From Alistipes sp. (GTDB lineage: Bacteria; Bacteroidota; Bacteroidia; Bacteroidales; Rikenellaceae), in the NCBI GenBank assembly GCA_028691095.1, contig JAQUZZ010000065.1:1-7282 (forward strand): a stretch of DNA of 7,282 nucleotides, written 5' to 3'. Under the pieces are notes generated by a model. It did no database searches. It worked only from the letters and a program-made list of their open reading frames with translations, and was not told where the DNA came from. Both the position numbers and the translations under genes were made by a program. Positions 1-4,697 of the stretch are shown here, in pieces; the first letter of the stretch is position 1, and each line of letters starts with the position of its first letter.

Positions 1-227
1 CGGTGAACGTGCCGGCCTACTTGGCCGAAGTGGCACGATTGCATCCGGAGATAGAGGAGACCCTGGAGGTGTGGGATCCGTTGCTCAGTGAAAATTCGGG
101 CTGCTATCGTGTGTCGCACGGAGCGGTCACCATGGAGCGTCGGGGGGTGGTGGCTCACGGGTTAACGCCGGGAGCTCTGTTCGCACGCTATCCGTTGGAA
201 GACCCCGATTTGCAATGGGTGCGATAG
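1..227 (+). CDS. GNAT-family acetyltransferase, C-terminal part (Eis-like, sterol-carrier-like domain)
   Basis: The reading frame is open at the left window edge and stops at TAG 225-227, so only about the last 75 residues are visible. The GTG at 3-5 is probably an internal valine, not the start. The fragment begins VNVPAYLAEVARLHPE, continues with LEVWDPLLSENSGCYRV, and ends in a short tail. From family knowledge this resembles the sterol-carrier-protein-like C-terminal domain of Eis-type GNAT acetyltransferases in Bacteroidales, where a (R)V(I/V)N-x-x-x-x-L...HP segment precedes D-x-x-L-x-x-N-x-G-x-Y. In such proteins the acetyl-CoA-binding GNAT domain lies upstream, here outside the window. 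The acceptor cannot be inferred. The match is from memory over a short stretch, so the family call is moderate, but the partial gene itself is well supported by codon use and by the promoter that follows it. Confidence 0.6.
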   Translation, partial: VNVPAYLAEVARLHPEIEETLEVWDPLLSENSGCYRVSHGAVTMERRGVVAHGLTPGALFARYPLEDPDLQWVR

Positions 228-233
228 CCTCCG

Positions 234-262
234 ACCACAGATGCGGGGTGGTAACGAGTTTT
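234..262 (+). terminator. weak candidate terminator of the upstream acetyltransferase
   Basis: ACCAC (234-238) can pair with GTGGT (248-252) around a 9-base loop, and five T follow at 258-262. The stem is short and six bases separate it from the T run, so this is only a possibility. A second longer-range pairing, CTCCGAC 229-235 with GTCGGAG 294-300, would compete with it. Confidence 0.2.
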
Positions 263-329
263 TGTTGAGTGAGCGGCCCATGCAGGAGCTTTTGTCGGAG
301 CGAAATATTCCGAAAAAAGTCGCGAAAGG

Positions 330-360
330 TTTGATTTTCTGAAAAAGCGCATTATCTTTG
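330..360 (+). promoter_or_regulatory. Bacteroidota-type promoter of rplU-rpmA
   Basis: TTTG at 330-333 is followed after exactly 19 bases by TATCTTTG at 353-360. This is a perfect fit to the phylum's primary sigma factor consensus (TTTG at -33, TAnnTTTG at -7). Transcription should begin near 366-369, giving a leader of about 35 bases before the rplU ATG. Confidence 0.85.
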
Positions 361-401
361 CACTTCAATTATTTGCACTATTAAACAATTTTCTGGATTC
401 A

Positions 402-713
402 ATGTACGCAATCGTAGAAATTGCAGGTCAACAATTCAAAGTTGAGAAAGGTCGGAAACTCTATGTTCACCGTCTTCAAGGAGCCGAAGGTTCCTCGATG
501 AGTTTCGACAAAGTCCTGCTCACAGACAATGACGGTCAGGTTAACGTCGGCACACCTGTAGTAGAAGGGGCCGCAGTCAGCGCAACGATTCTCAAACACC
601 TCAAAGATGACAAGGTGATTGTGTTTAAGAAGCGTCGCAGAAAAGGGTATCAGATTCAGAACGGCCACCGTCAATATCTGACCCAGATTCAGATTGACGA
701 AATTAAGGCATAA
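402..713 (+). CDS. rplU: 50S ribosomal protein L21
   Basis: L21 is a structural protein of the large ribosomal subunit that contacts 23S rRNA. The 103-residue product has the usual bacterial length. It opens with the family hallmark [17 protein letters not shown], has the central [20 protein letters not shown] segment, and carries the basic rRNA-binding motif [20 protein letters not shown] near residues 72-91. The ATG at 402 is the only sensible start because the conserved N-terminus begins right there. The gene follows an exact Bacteroidota promoter and lies 22 bases ahead of rpmA, the classical L21-L27 order, so the two are almost certainly co-transcribed up to the hairpin at 1018. There is no Shine-Dalgarno sequence at the start; the leader is A/T-rich, as is common in this phylum. 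Nothing in the gene is unusual. Confidence 0.98.
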   Translation: MYAIVEIAGQQFKVEKGRKLYVHRLQGAEGSSMSFDKVLLTDNDGQVNVGTPVVEGAAVSATILKHLKDDKVIVFKKRRRKGYQIQNGHRQYLTQIQIDEIKA

Positions 714-735
714 CGTTTAAAATCAGAGTAGAGAA

Positions 736-993
736 ATGGCACACAAGAAAGGAGTCGGTAGTTCTAAGAACGGTCGTGAATCCGAAAGCAAACGATTGGG
801 TGTAAAGCTCTTTGGCGGACAGGTTGCTAAGGCTGGCAATATCCTGGTTCGTCAGCGTGGTACGGTACACAATCCCGGCGAGAATGTGGGCATGGGTAAG
901 GATCACACCCTGTTTGCACTGGTCGATGGCGTAGTTTCGTTCAAAAAGGGCGAAAAGGACAGATCTTATGTTTCGGTGACCCCGCTGTCGTAG
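736..993 (+). CDS. rpmA: 50S ribosomal protein L27
   Basis: L27 sits near the peptidyl-transferase centre of the 50S subunit, where its flexible N-terminus reaches toward the tRNA ends. The 85-residue product has the full family pattern: [24 protein letters not shown] at the N-terminus, then [10 protein letters not shown] and HPG-like [23 protein letters not shown]. The N-terminus begins directly with the mature MAHKKG sequence, so there is no cleavable extension of the kind that Firmicutes L27 carries and removes with a dedicated protease. It lies 22 bases downstream of rplU and is followed 24 bases later by a strong terminator, which makes it the last gene of the two-gene operon. Nothing in it is odd. 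Confidence 0.98.
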   Translation: MAHKKGVGSSKNGRESESKRLGVKLFGGQVAKAGNILVRQRGTVHNPGENVGMGKDHTLFALVDGVVSFKKGEKDRSYVSVTPLS

Positions 994-1017
994 GGTCGTT
1001 GGAAAACGGAATACTTT

Positions 1018-1055
1018 CAGCTCCGCATTCTACAAGAATGCGGAGCTGATTTTTT
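1018..1055 (+). terminator. intrinsic terminator of the rplU-rpmA operon
   Basis: A perfect 13-base-pair stem is formed by 1018-1030 (CAGCTCCGCATTC) and 1036-1048 (GAATGCGGAGCTG), with the 5-base loop TACAA. It is followed by AT and five T (1051-1055). The hairpin lies 24 bases after the rpmA stop. On the other strand it has no T tract, so it terminates the plus strand only. Confidence 0.93.
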
Positions 1056-1271
1056 AGTGGGGGGGGAAGCGGAAAAGGGAAACGCTGAGTGCAAGCTCCA
1101 GCGAAACCTCTTGTTTTTGCGCTCTTCTTTTCCCGTGCAAAAGAGGGGGCGCGATAAGTTGCTTCCCATGCCAATCACCCCCGTCAGAGAGAACTCTGGC
1201 GGGGGTGATGCGGTGAAATGAGGACTTGCGGGTTGCCCTCTTTGCAAAGGCTTACCTTGCGACGGGCGCGG
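1056..1271. other. convergent intergenic gap, no gene seen
   Basis: The gap lies between the rpmA terminator and the 3' end of the minus-strand ompA gene. The open frames that cross it show no recognisable protein. It holds a run of eight G (1059-1066), a strong hairpin at 1174-1209 listed separately, and a weaker imperfect pairing of CCTCTT 1107-1112 with AAGAGG 1141-1146 (inner TTGC 1117-1120 with GCAA 1137-1140). On the minus strand that second structure is followed by TTT and could help end ompA transcripts. Confidence 0.6.
1174..1209 (-). terminator. strong stem-loop after ompA, probable terminator or 3' end stabiliser
   Basis: Bases 1174-1189 pair with 1194-1209 over 16 base pairs with one G-T pair and the 4-base loop AGAA; the base of the stem is ATCACCCCCG with CGGGGGTGAT. 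It lies 62 bases past the ompA stop on the minus strand. There is no T tract on either strand, so it is not a canonical intrinsic terminator. I assign it to ompA because the plus-strand operon already ended at 1055. Confidence 0.5.
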
Positions 1272-2453
1272 TTACTCTACAATGGCTACCCGATTGAGCG
1301 GAATATCCTTGAACTGATCGGATCCGCCTTTGGCGACGACCTCCAGTTGCGATCCGTTCACGCTGTACTCGTTGACCAATACTTTGTAGACGGCTTCGGC
1401 GCGCAGTTGGCTCAACTGTTGATTCCATTCGGGCGATCCGGTGGCACTGTCGGCATACCCCACGATCTTGAACTTTTGATTCGGAAGCGCCTTGATATAC
1501 TTGGCCACATACCCCAGATTAACCCTCTCTTGCGGGGTGATGGCGTAGCTCCCGATTTGGAAGAAGGTTCCCATCACGGGACTCATCACCGGAGCCGTTG
1601 CCGATTTCACCGTTTGGGGCTCTTGTTTCGGAGAGGCTACCTTGGCTTTGGCGAGTCTCTGGATGCTGTCTTGTGCATCGGAGAGTTGGTTTTGCAAGGC
1701 TGCAATTTTCGCATTGTAGTCCGAATAGTCGGCCACCATCACAGTGGCGGAACGTGAGAAGCCTCGTCGATTCAGTTTAAAGGTGACCCCTGCCGTGAGT
1801 GACGTGATGCCTTCGGCTTTGCGACCTCCGGTCATGCCGTCGAAACGTTGATTGACCAGCATCTGTCTCATCTCAAGGGTGAGGTCGATCAGGTTGCTGA
1901 CCCGGAAGTTGTGCAGAATACCGCACGTAAAGGCAATCTCGTTGTTGTGCGCATGGCTTGAGGAGGAGCGTGCCCATCCGAAACCGACGTATGGAATCAC
2001 ATCCCACACCCGATCTTCGCGGTAACCGCTGATGGCGTTGGAGATGTTCCACATGACATCGCCGTGGAGGTTCATCACGTTGAACTTCGTGCGATACATC
2101 CCCTCCGCGTTGGGCGCTCCGGTGGCGTAGGCGGTGTGACCCTCACTCCATCCGCGCCCTTTGATTCCTGCATATTGCATACGCAGTCCGACGCAGGGGG
2201 TAATCCATTTGCCGACCGAAATATCCAAGGCCGGAGAGAGATGCTCTCCGAAGGAGCCGTAGCTGAAGTGTTCGCCTACATACATATTGACTCCTCCTGC
2301 GACACCGATGAACATATTGTCAAAAAAACGGTTGGTCAGATAGGGGCCTCGACGCGAGGTGATCACCGTCTCTTCGACAACCTCCTGTTGAGCGAACACC
2401 GGAGTGCAGGCTACGGCTAAAAGTAGTGCTAAGAAATGCTTCTTCATAATCAT
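1272..2453 (-). CDS. OmpA-family outer membrane protein
   Basis: This is a 393-residue outer membrane protein expected to anchor the outer membrane to peptidoglycan. Residues 1-21 form a signal peptide (KKH, then a hydrophobic stretch) with likely cleavage at VFA-QQ. Residues about 40-230 alternate in the way of a small beta-barrel (for example VGLRMQYAGIKGRG and DVIPYVGFGWARSS). Residues about 243-290 are a heptad-like, then proline-containing linker. The C-terminal OmpA domain (about 296-393) contains FFQIGS, IVGYADSATGSPEWNQQLSQLRAEAVY and the ending LNRVAIVE. D335 and R351 sit where the family binds the diaminopimelate of peptidoglycan. Two in-frame starts are possible, ATG 2453 or ATG 2447; the latter gives MKKH and is equally plausible. 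The gene stands alone on the minus strand, convergent with rpmA. The family is typical of Bacteroidales; I do not assign a specific symbol. Confidence 0.93.
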   Translation of the reverse strand: MIMKKHFLALLLAVACTPVFAQQEVVEETVITSRRGPYLTNRFFDNMFIGVAGGVNMYVGEHFSYGSFGEHLSPALDISVGKWITPCVGLRMQYAGIKGRGWSEGHTAYATGAPNAEGMYRTKFNVMNLHGDVMWNISNAISGYREDRVWDVIPYVGFGWARSSSSHAHNNEIAFTCGILHNFRVSNLIDLTLEMRQMLVNQRFDGMTGGRKAEGITSLTAGVTFKLNRRGFSRSATVMVADYSDYNAKIAALQNQLSDAQDSIQRLAKAKVASPKQEPQTVKSATAPVMSPVMGTFFQIGSYAITPQERVNLGYVAKYIKALPNQKFKIVGYADSATGSPEWNQQLSQLRAEAVYKVLVNEYSVNGSQLEVVAKGGSDQFKDIPLNRVAIVE

Positions 2454-2549
2454 TGTTTTAAATGATGTTTTTGAAATATCTGTGTAACCTCAAAAAATGT
2501 TTGATTCCTTTATTAATATGGTGTGGATATGCCAAGGTACGCATGGCTG

Positions 2550-2581
2550 CAAAATTGCACGTTGCATTCCTGGATCTCAAG
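2550..2581 (-). promoter_or_regulatory. candidate ompA promoter
   Basis: Read on the minus strand, CTTG (2581-2578) is followed after 20 bases by CAATTTTG (2557-2550), each one base off the TTTG and TAnnTTTG boxes. It would give a leader of about 90 bases. Two other -7-like octamers occur on this strand, TACCTTGG (2539-2532) and TACCTTCG (2610-2603), but neither has a TTTG at the right distance. Confidence 0.3.
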
Positions 2582-2582
2582 A

Positions 2583-2604
2583 CGGTGGTCGGACTAAACC
2601 ACCG
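2583..2604. other. stem-loop upstream of ompA
   Basis: CGGTGGT (2583-2589) pairs perfectly with ACCACCG (2598-2604) around an 8-base loop. It has no T tract on either strand. If ompA is transcribed from above 2604 this would be a leader hairpin; otherwise it could be a DNA site. The function is unknown. Confidence 0.4.
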
Positions 2605-2760
2605 AAGGTATTGCATCTCCTCTCAAACTTATTGCCAATCTTTGATGAAAAGCGTTTTTTTTGGTAAAAAGAGAATTTTGATTCCTCTGGAAGACCCAGA
2701 ACATCACCTTCGTTTGGGAATATAAAGCACAAAACACCGTGCAGAGCCTCTGCTCTACAT

Positions 2761-2927
2761 TATATAGAGTGAGTCCCGAATGCCGCGTAATGGAAAAACC
2801 GTTCTAATTTCGATAGGTGAGACTTGGGATCACCGCGGTTGTGAGAGGGAATAACCTCCTATAGAGAATGCAGATAAGCGGAGTATGCAAGGAGGTTGAG
2901 CGGGAACGAGAGACTTCGACGTGTATA
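2761..2927 (+). ncRNA. candidate structured RNA of unknown family
   Basis: Several nested complementary segments suggest a folded transcript. CCCG 2775-2778 pairs with CGGG 2901-2904, and outside it AGTC 2772-2775 with GACT 2912-2915 and ATATA 2762-2766 with TATAT 2924-2928 are possible. Inside are CCGCG 2783-2787 with CGCGG 2834-2838, AATGG 2789-2793 with CCGTT 2799-2803 (loop AAAAA), GTGA 2817-2820 with TCAC 2830-2833, and AACCTCC 2853-2859 with GGAGGTT 2891-2897. GAGG 2845-2848 could compete for CCTC 2855-2858. The strand is a guess: the fold works on either. No consensus promoter or T-tract terminator frames it. The size of about 170-180 bases fits a 6S-like RNA, but I cannot show that it is one. 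Confidence 0.22.
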
Positions 2928-2963
2928 TCTTTACGATAAAAAGTAAAATTAAGTGCGACGATA

Positions 2964-2994
2964 TTTGCAGAATCCCGAATAATTCCTACCTTTG
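2964..2994 (+). promoter_or_regulatory. Bacteroidota-type promoter of tRNA-Pro
   Basis: TTTG at 2964-2967, exactly 19 bases, then TACCTTTG at 2987-2994: a perfect consensus match. Transcription should start near 3001, about 8 bases before the mature tRNA 5' end. Confidence 0.88.
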
Positions 2995-3008
2995 CCTCCG
3001 ATTTGTTG

Positions 3009-3083
3009 CGGGGTGTAGCGCAGCCCGGTTAGCGCGCCAGCTTCGGGAGTTGGAGGTCCCGGGTTCGAATCCCGGTACCCCGA
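3009..3083 (+). tRNA. tRNA-Pro (anticodon CGG)
   Basis: The cloverleaf is complete. The acceptor arm is CGGGGTG (3009-3015) with TACCCCG (3076-3082) and discriminator base A3083. The D arm has GCGC paired with GCGC. The anticodon stem CCAGC/GTTGG includes one G-T pair, and its loop TTCGGGA places CGG at the anticodon, reading the proline codon CCG. The T arm is CCGGG, TTCGAAT, CCCGG. The first base C1 paired with G72 fits bacterial proline tRNAs. CCA is not encoded and must be added after transcription. The gene is a single transcription unit with its own promoter and terminator. Confidence 0.97.
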
Positions 3084-3091
3084 CAAATTGC

Positions 3092-3127
3092 GAGGGTTAA
3101 ACTTTTGAAGTTTAACCCTCTTTTTTT
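3092..3127 (+). terminator. intrinsic terminator of tRNA-Pro
   Basis: A perfect 13-base-pair stem is formed by GAGGGTTAAACTT (3092-3104) and AAGTTTAACCCTC (3108-3120) with a 3-base loop, followed by seven T (3121-3127). It starts nine bases after the tRNA. Confidence 0.95.
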
Positions 3128-3156
3128 GTTTTAGCCACCGAATGTTTTTATATTCG
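3125..3156 (+). promoter_or_regulatory. candidate promoter of the SGNH hydrolase gene
   Basis: TTTG at 3125-3128, 20 bases, then TATATTCG at 3149-3156, one base off TAnnTTTG. The -33 box overlaps the end of the T tract of the tRNA terminator. The transcript would begin near 3163, close to a hairpin of GGAGTA 3161-3166 with TACTCC 3180-3185. Confidence 0.4.
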
Positions 3157-3227
3157 TACCGGAGTATGCCTTAGTAGCTTACTCCAAAGTCGTAAAGAGG
3201 ATCGAAAAACAACGTGTTTCATAAAAA

Positions 3228-3950
3228 ATGAAGGATATGAAGAGCTGGAAAAGAGCAGTGTGGGGAGTGATCCTCTTTGGAGGATTGGGGCTTCAGGTTG
3301 AAGCACAAGATTTTGAACGCTATGCCAAGGCCAATGCGGCATTGAACACCCCCGTGGAGTGTGTTTTTATGGGGAATTCGATTACCGACTTCTGGTTTGC
3401 GGCGGATTCAGCCTTTTTTATCGACCACCATTTTGCGAATCGAGGCATCGGGGGGCAGTTGTCTACGCCGATGTTGGCGCGTTTTCGACAGGATGTGATT
3501 GAGTTGCATCCGAAGCGAGTGGTGATCTTGGCCGGAATCAACGACCTTGCTTTTGGAGGGCTCTCGACACAACAAGTGCTCGGCAATCTCGTTTCTATGT
3601 GTGAATTGGCGCGCAGCAACGGGATCACGCCGATTCTCTGCTCGCTATTGCCTTGTTATATCTTCGGGTACAATGAGAAGTGGAAAATGGCGGAGCCGGT
3701 GCGGGAGATGAACGAGAAACTTCGCGACTATGCCACCCAAGCCAAGATCAGCTATGTCGATTACTACACGGCGTTAACCGACGAACGGGGTGGGCTGCCA
3801 GAGTGTTACTCCAAAGATGGGGTTCACCCCAATGCAGCGGGGTATCAGATCATGGAGTCGATCATCCTCCCCTATGCCTTGGGAAAGCGCGCGACAAAAA
3901 AGGTCTCCGTTCATTTTTCGGGAGCGAAACGTCAGAGTTGGACGCGTTAA
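3228..3950 (+). CDS. secreted SGNH/GDSL-family hydrolase (esterase)
   Basis: This 240-residue protein should be an exported serine esterase; such proteins in Bacteroidales often remove acetyl or acyl groups from carbohydrates, but the substrate here is unknown. Residues 1-26 look like a signal peptide, with cleavage near VEA-QDF. The four SGNH blocks are all present: MGNSITDFW with nucleophile S51, NRGIGGQ with the oxyanion glycine near residue 73, AGIND with N105, and DGVHPNAAGY with D197 and H200. The catalytic set is therefore intact. Start ATG 3228 follows an A-rich stretch; ATG 3237 (MKSWKR) is an alternative with a slightly shorter signal peptide. The last 20 residues form a basic tail beyond the fold. 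The gene appears to be transcribed alone, with a promoter candidate at 3125 and about 280 bases before the next start. Family certain, substrate not. Confidence 0.92.
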   Translation: MKDMKSWKRAVWGVILFGGLGLQVEAQDFERYAKANAALNTPVECVFMGNSITDFWFAADSAFFIDHHFANRGIGGQLSTPMLARFRQDVIELHPKRVVILAGINDLAFGGLSTQQVLGNLVSMCELARSNGITPILCSLLPCYIFGYNEKWKMAEPVREMNEKLRDYATQAKISYVDYYTALTDERGGLPECYSKDGVHPNAAGYQIMESIILPYALGKRATKKVSVHFSGAKRQSWTR

Positions 3951-4007
3951 GCCTGTCGAGCAATGGGTCGAGGAGGTGAGTTCCGTAGCTCAAACTTAAC
4001 ACGGGGT

Positions 4008-4023
4008 GAGAGGGGATCCTCTC
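4008..4023 (+). terminator. weak hairpin after the SGNH gene
   Basis: GAGAGG (4008-4013) pairs with CCTCTC (4018-4023) around GGAT, 57 bases after the stop codon. There is no T tract, so termination here is uncertain. The rest of the gap up to 4120 shows nothing I recognise. Confidence 0.25.
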
Positions 4024-4122
4024 CTGCGTTGATACCGACAGAGAGGTACGGATATTGCGGAAGGGGGAGTATAAATTAGTGGAGGGCTGGATGTGTCGTC
4101 CTGAAAAAACGTGCCCCGAAAT

Positions 4123-4153
4123 TTTAACAATTAGAAATAAAAACTTACCTTAG
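4123..4153 (+). promoter_or_regulatory. probable promoter of the DUF4286 gene
   Basis: TTTA at 4123-4126, exactly 19 bases, then TACCTTAG at 4146-4153. Each box is one base off the Bacteroidota consensus and the spacing is ideal. Transcription should begin near 4160. Confidence 0.55.
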
Positions 4154-4173
4154 AGCAGAAATTGAGCAACCAC

Positions 4174-4179
4174 AGGAGG
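4174..4179 (+). promoter_or_regulatory. AGGAGG Shine-Dalgarno-like site before an alternative GTG start
   Basis: A perfect AGGAGG ends five bases before an in-frame GTG at 4185. Such sites are uncommon in Bacteroidota. Using this GTG would add 16 residues to the DUF4286 protein, ahead of the conserved N-terminus that begins at ATG 4233. Confidence 0.4.
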
Positions 4180-4232
4180 CAACGGTGCGAAATGTTCGGG
4201 GTAAGCCTATTGGAGTTTCAAAATTGTACACT

Positions 4233-4565
4233 ATGTATATTGTGAATACCTCTTTTATGGTCGACCCGTCGGTGCATGATTGCTGGATGGAGTCCCTGCG
4301 AAAACACTACCTTCCCTTGCTTCAGCAAGAAGCCTTCGGCAGGGTTACCTTTACCCGTGTGTTGTCGGCAGGGCCTGAGGATCATTACACCTATTCGTTA
4401 CAGATTGAGGTGGACACGATCTCTCAGTACAAACATTTGACCGAGGAGCTGCTGACGGACTACACCCAGATTCTGCAAACTTTGTTTGCCGATCGCGTGC
4501 TGTGGTTCAATTCGTTGATGAAACAGATCGAGATCGACCCGAACGTGGCACCGCTGATGAATTAA
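4233..4565 (+). CDS. DUF4286 family protein
   Basis: A small cytoplasmic protein of unknown function, 110 residues from ATG 4233. It resembles the DUF4286 family of Bacteroidota: it begins MYIVNTSFMVDPSVHDCWMESLRKHYLP, has a central TFTRVLSAGPEDHYTYSLQIEVD strand region, and ends in a helix with LFADRVLWFNSLMKQI. The fold expected from the pattern is a small alpha/beta ferredoxin-like domain. No signal peptide or membrane segment is visible. I chose ATG 4233 because family members begin at the MYIxNT motif; a GTG at 4185 with a strong Shine-Dalgarno site would give 126 residues and cannot be excluded. In Bacteroides I recall this gene next to ruvC; no ruvC is seen here. The gap of 132 bases to the next gene allows, but does not show, co-transcription. 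Confidence 0.85.
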   Translation: MYIVNTSFMVDPSVHDCWMESLRKHYLPLLQQEAFGRVTFTRVLSAGPEDHYTYSLQIEVDTISQYKHLTEELLTDYTQILQTLFADRVLWFNSLMKQIEIDPNVAPLMN

Positions 4566-4697
4566 GCGGCTTTCGGGGCGTCCCGCGTTTCAGCACCGTG
4601 TGCTCTTTGCGGAGTAAACGCATCGGTAGGGCAGATTATACCGCAACCAAAGGACTCAAGAATACGTTGGAATACTTAATATACAAAAAAGAAAGAT
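4566..4697 (+). other. intergenic gap with an inverted repeat
   Basis: No consensus promoter is visible. CGGTA (4624-4628) pairs with TACCG (4639-4643) around 10 bases. This site belongs to a two-copy element whose other copy lies after the next gene. TACGTTGG at 4663-4670 resembles a -7 box but lacks a -33 partner. Confidence 0.4.
4616..4651 (+). repeat. copy 1 of a diverged inverted-repeat element
   Basis: The core is CATCGGTA, 7 bases, TTATACCG (4621-4643), preceded by a TAAAC-like segment and followed by an AC...AAGG-like segment. It matches the element at 6288-6324 in the two half-sites, in the flanks and in a central GCA. The half-sites are inverted repeats of each other. It lies 55 bases before the GH31-like start codon. 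Confidence 0.45.

Larger units (their letters stand above)
2454..3008. other. long intergenic region between ompA and tRNA-Pro
   Basis: These 555 bases carry no gene I can support. The part nearest ompA (about 2454-2620) should hold its leader and promoter. A run of eight T at 2655-2662 has no hairpin before it. From about 2740 the sequence is rich in complementary segments: GCAC 2728-2731 with GTGC 2739-2742, GCAGAG next to CTCTGC at 2741-2753, and the candidate structured RNA listed separately. The last 45 bases are the tRNA promoter. A plus-strand open frame of 87 codons at 2462-2725 looks spurious: no family resemblance, unusual composition, and it would start inside the ompA leader. Confidence 0.5.

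Noticed and set aside
1218..1757. Plus-strand open frame of 179 codons opposite ompA
   Set aside because: It is the antisense shadow of a clearly conserved OmpA domain on the minus strand.
2655..2662. Run of eight T as a possible terminator
   Set aside because: No GC-rich hairpin directly precedes it on the plus strand.
2462..2725. Plus-strand open frame of 87 codons between ompA and the tRNA
   Set aside because: No family resemblance, cysteine-rich and irregular composition, no promoter, and it begins in the divergent ompA leader. It is better seen as noncoding.
2835..2843. Short resemblance of the CCGCGGTTG segment to a stretch of E. coli 6S RNA
   Set aside because: The match is too short to count as homology, and the surrounding fold does not obviously give the single large central bubble of 6S RNA.
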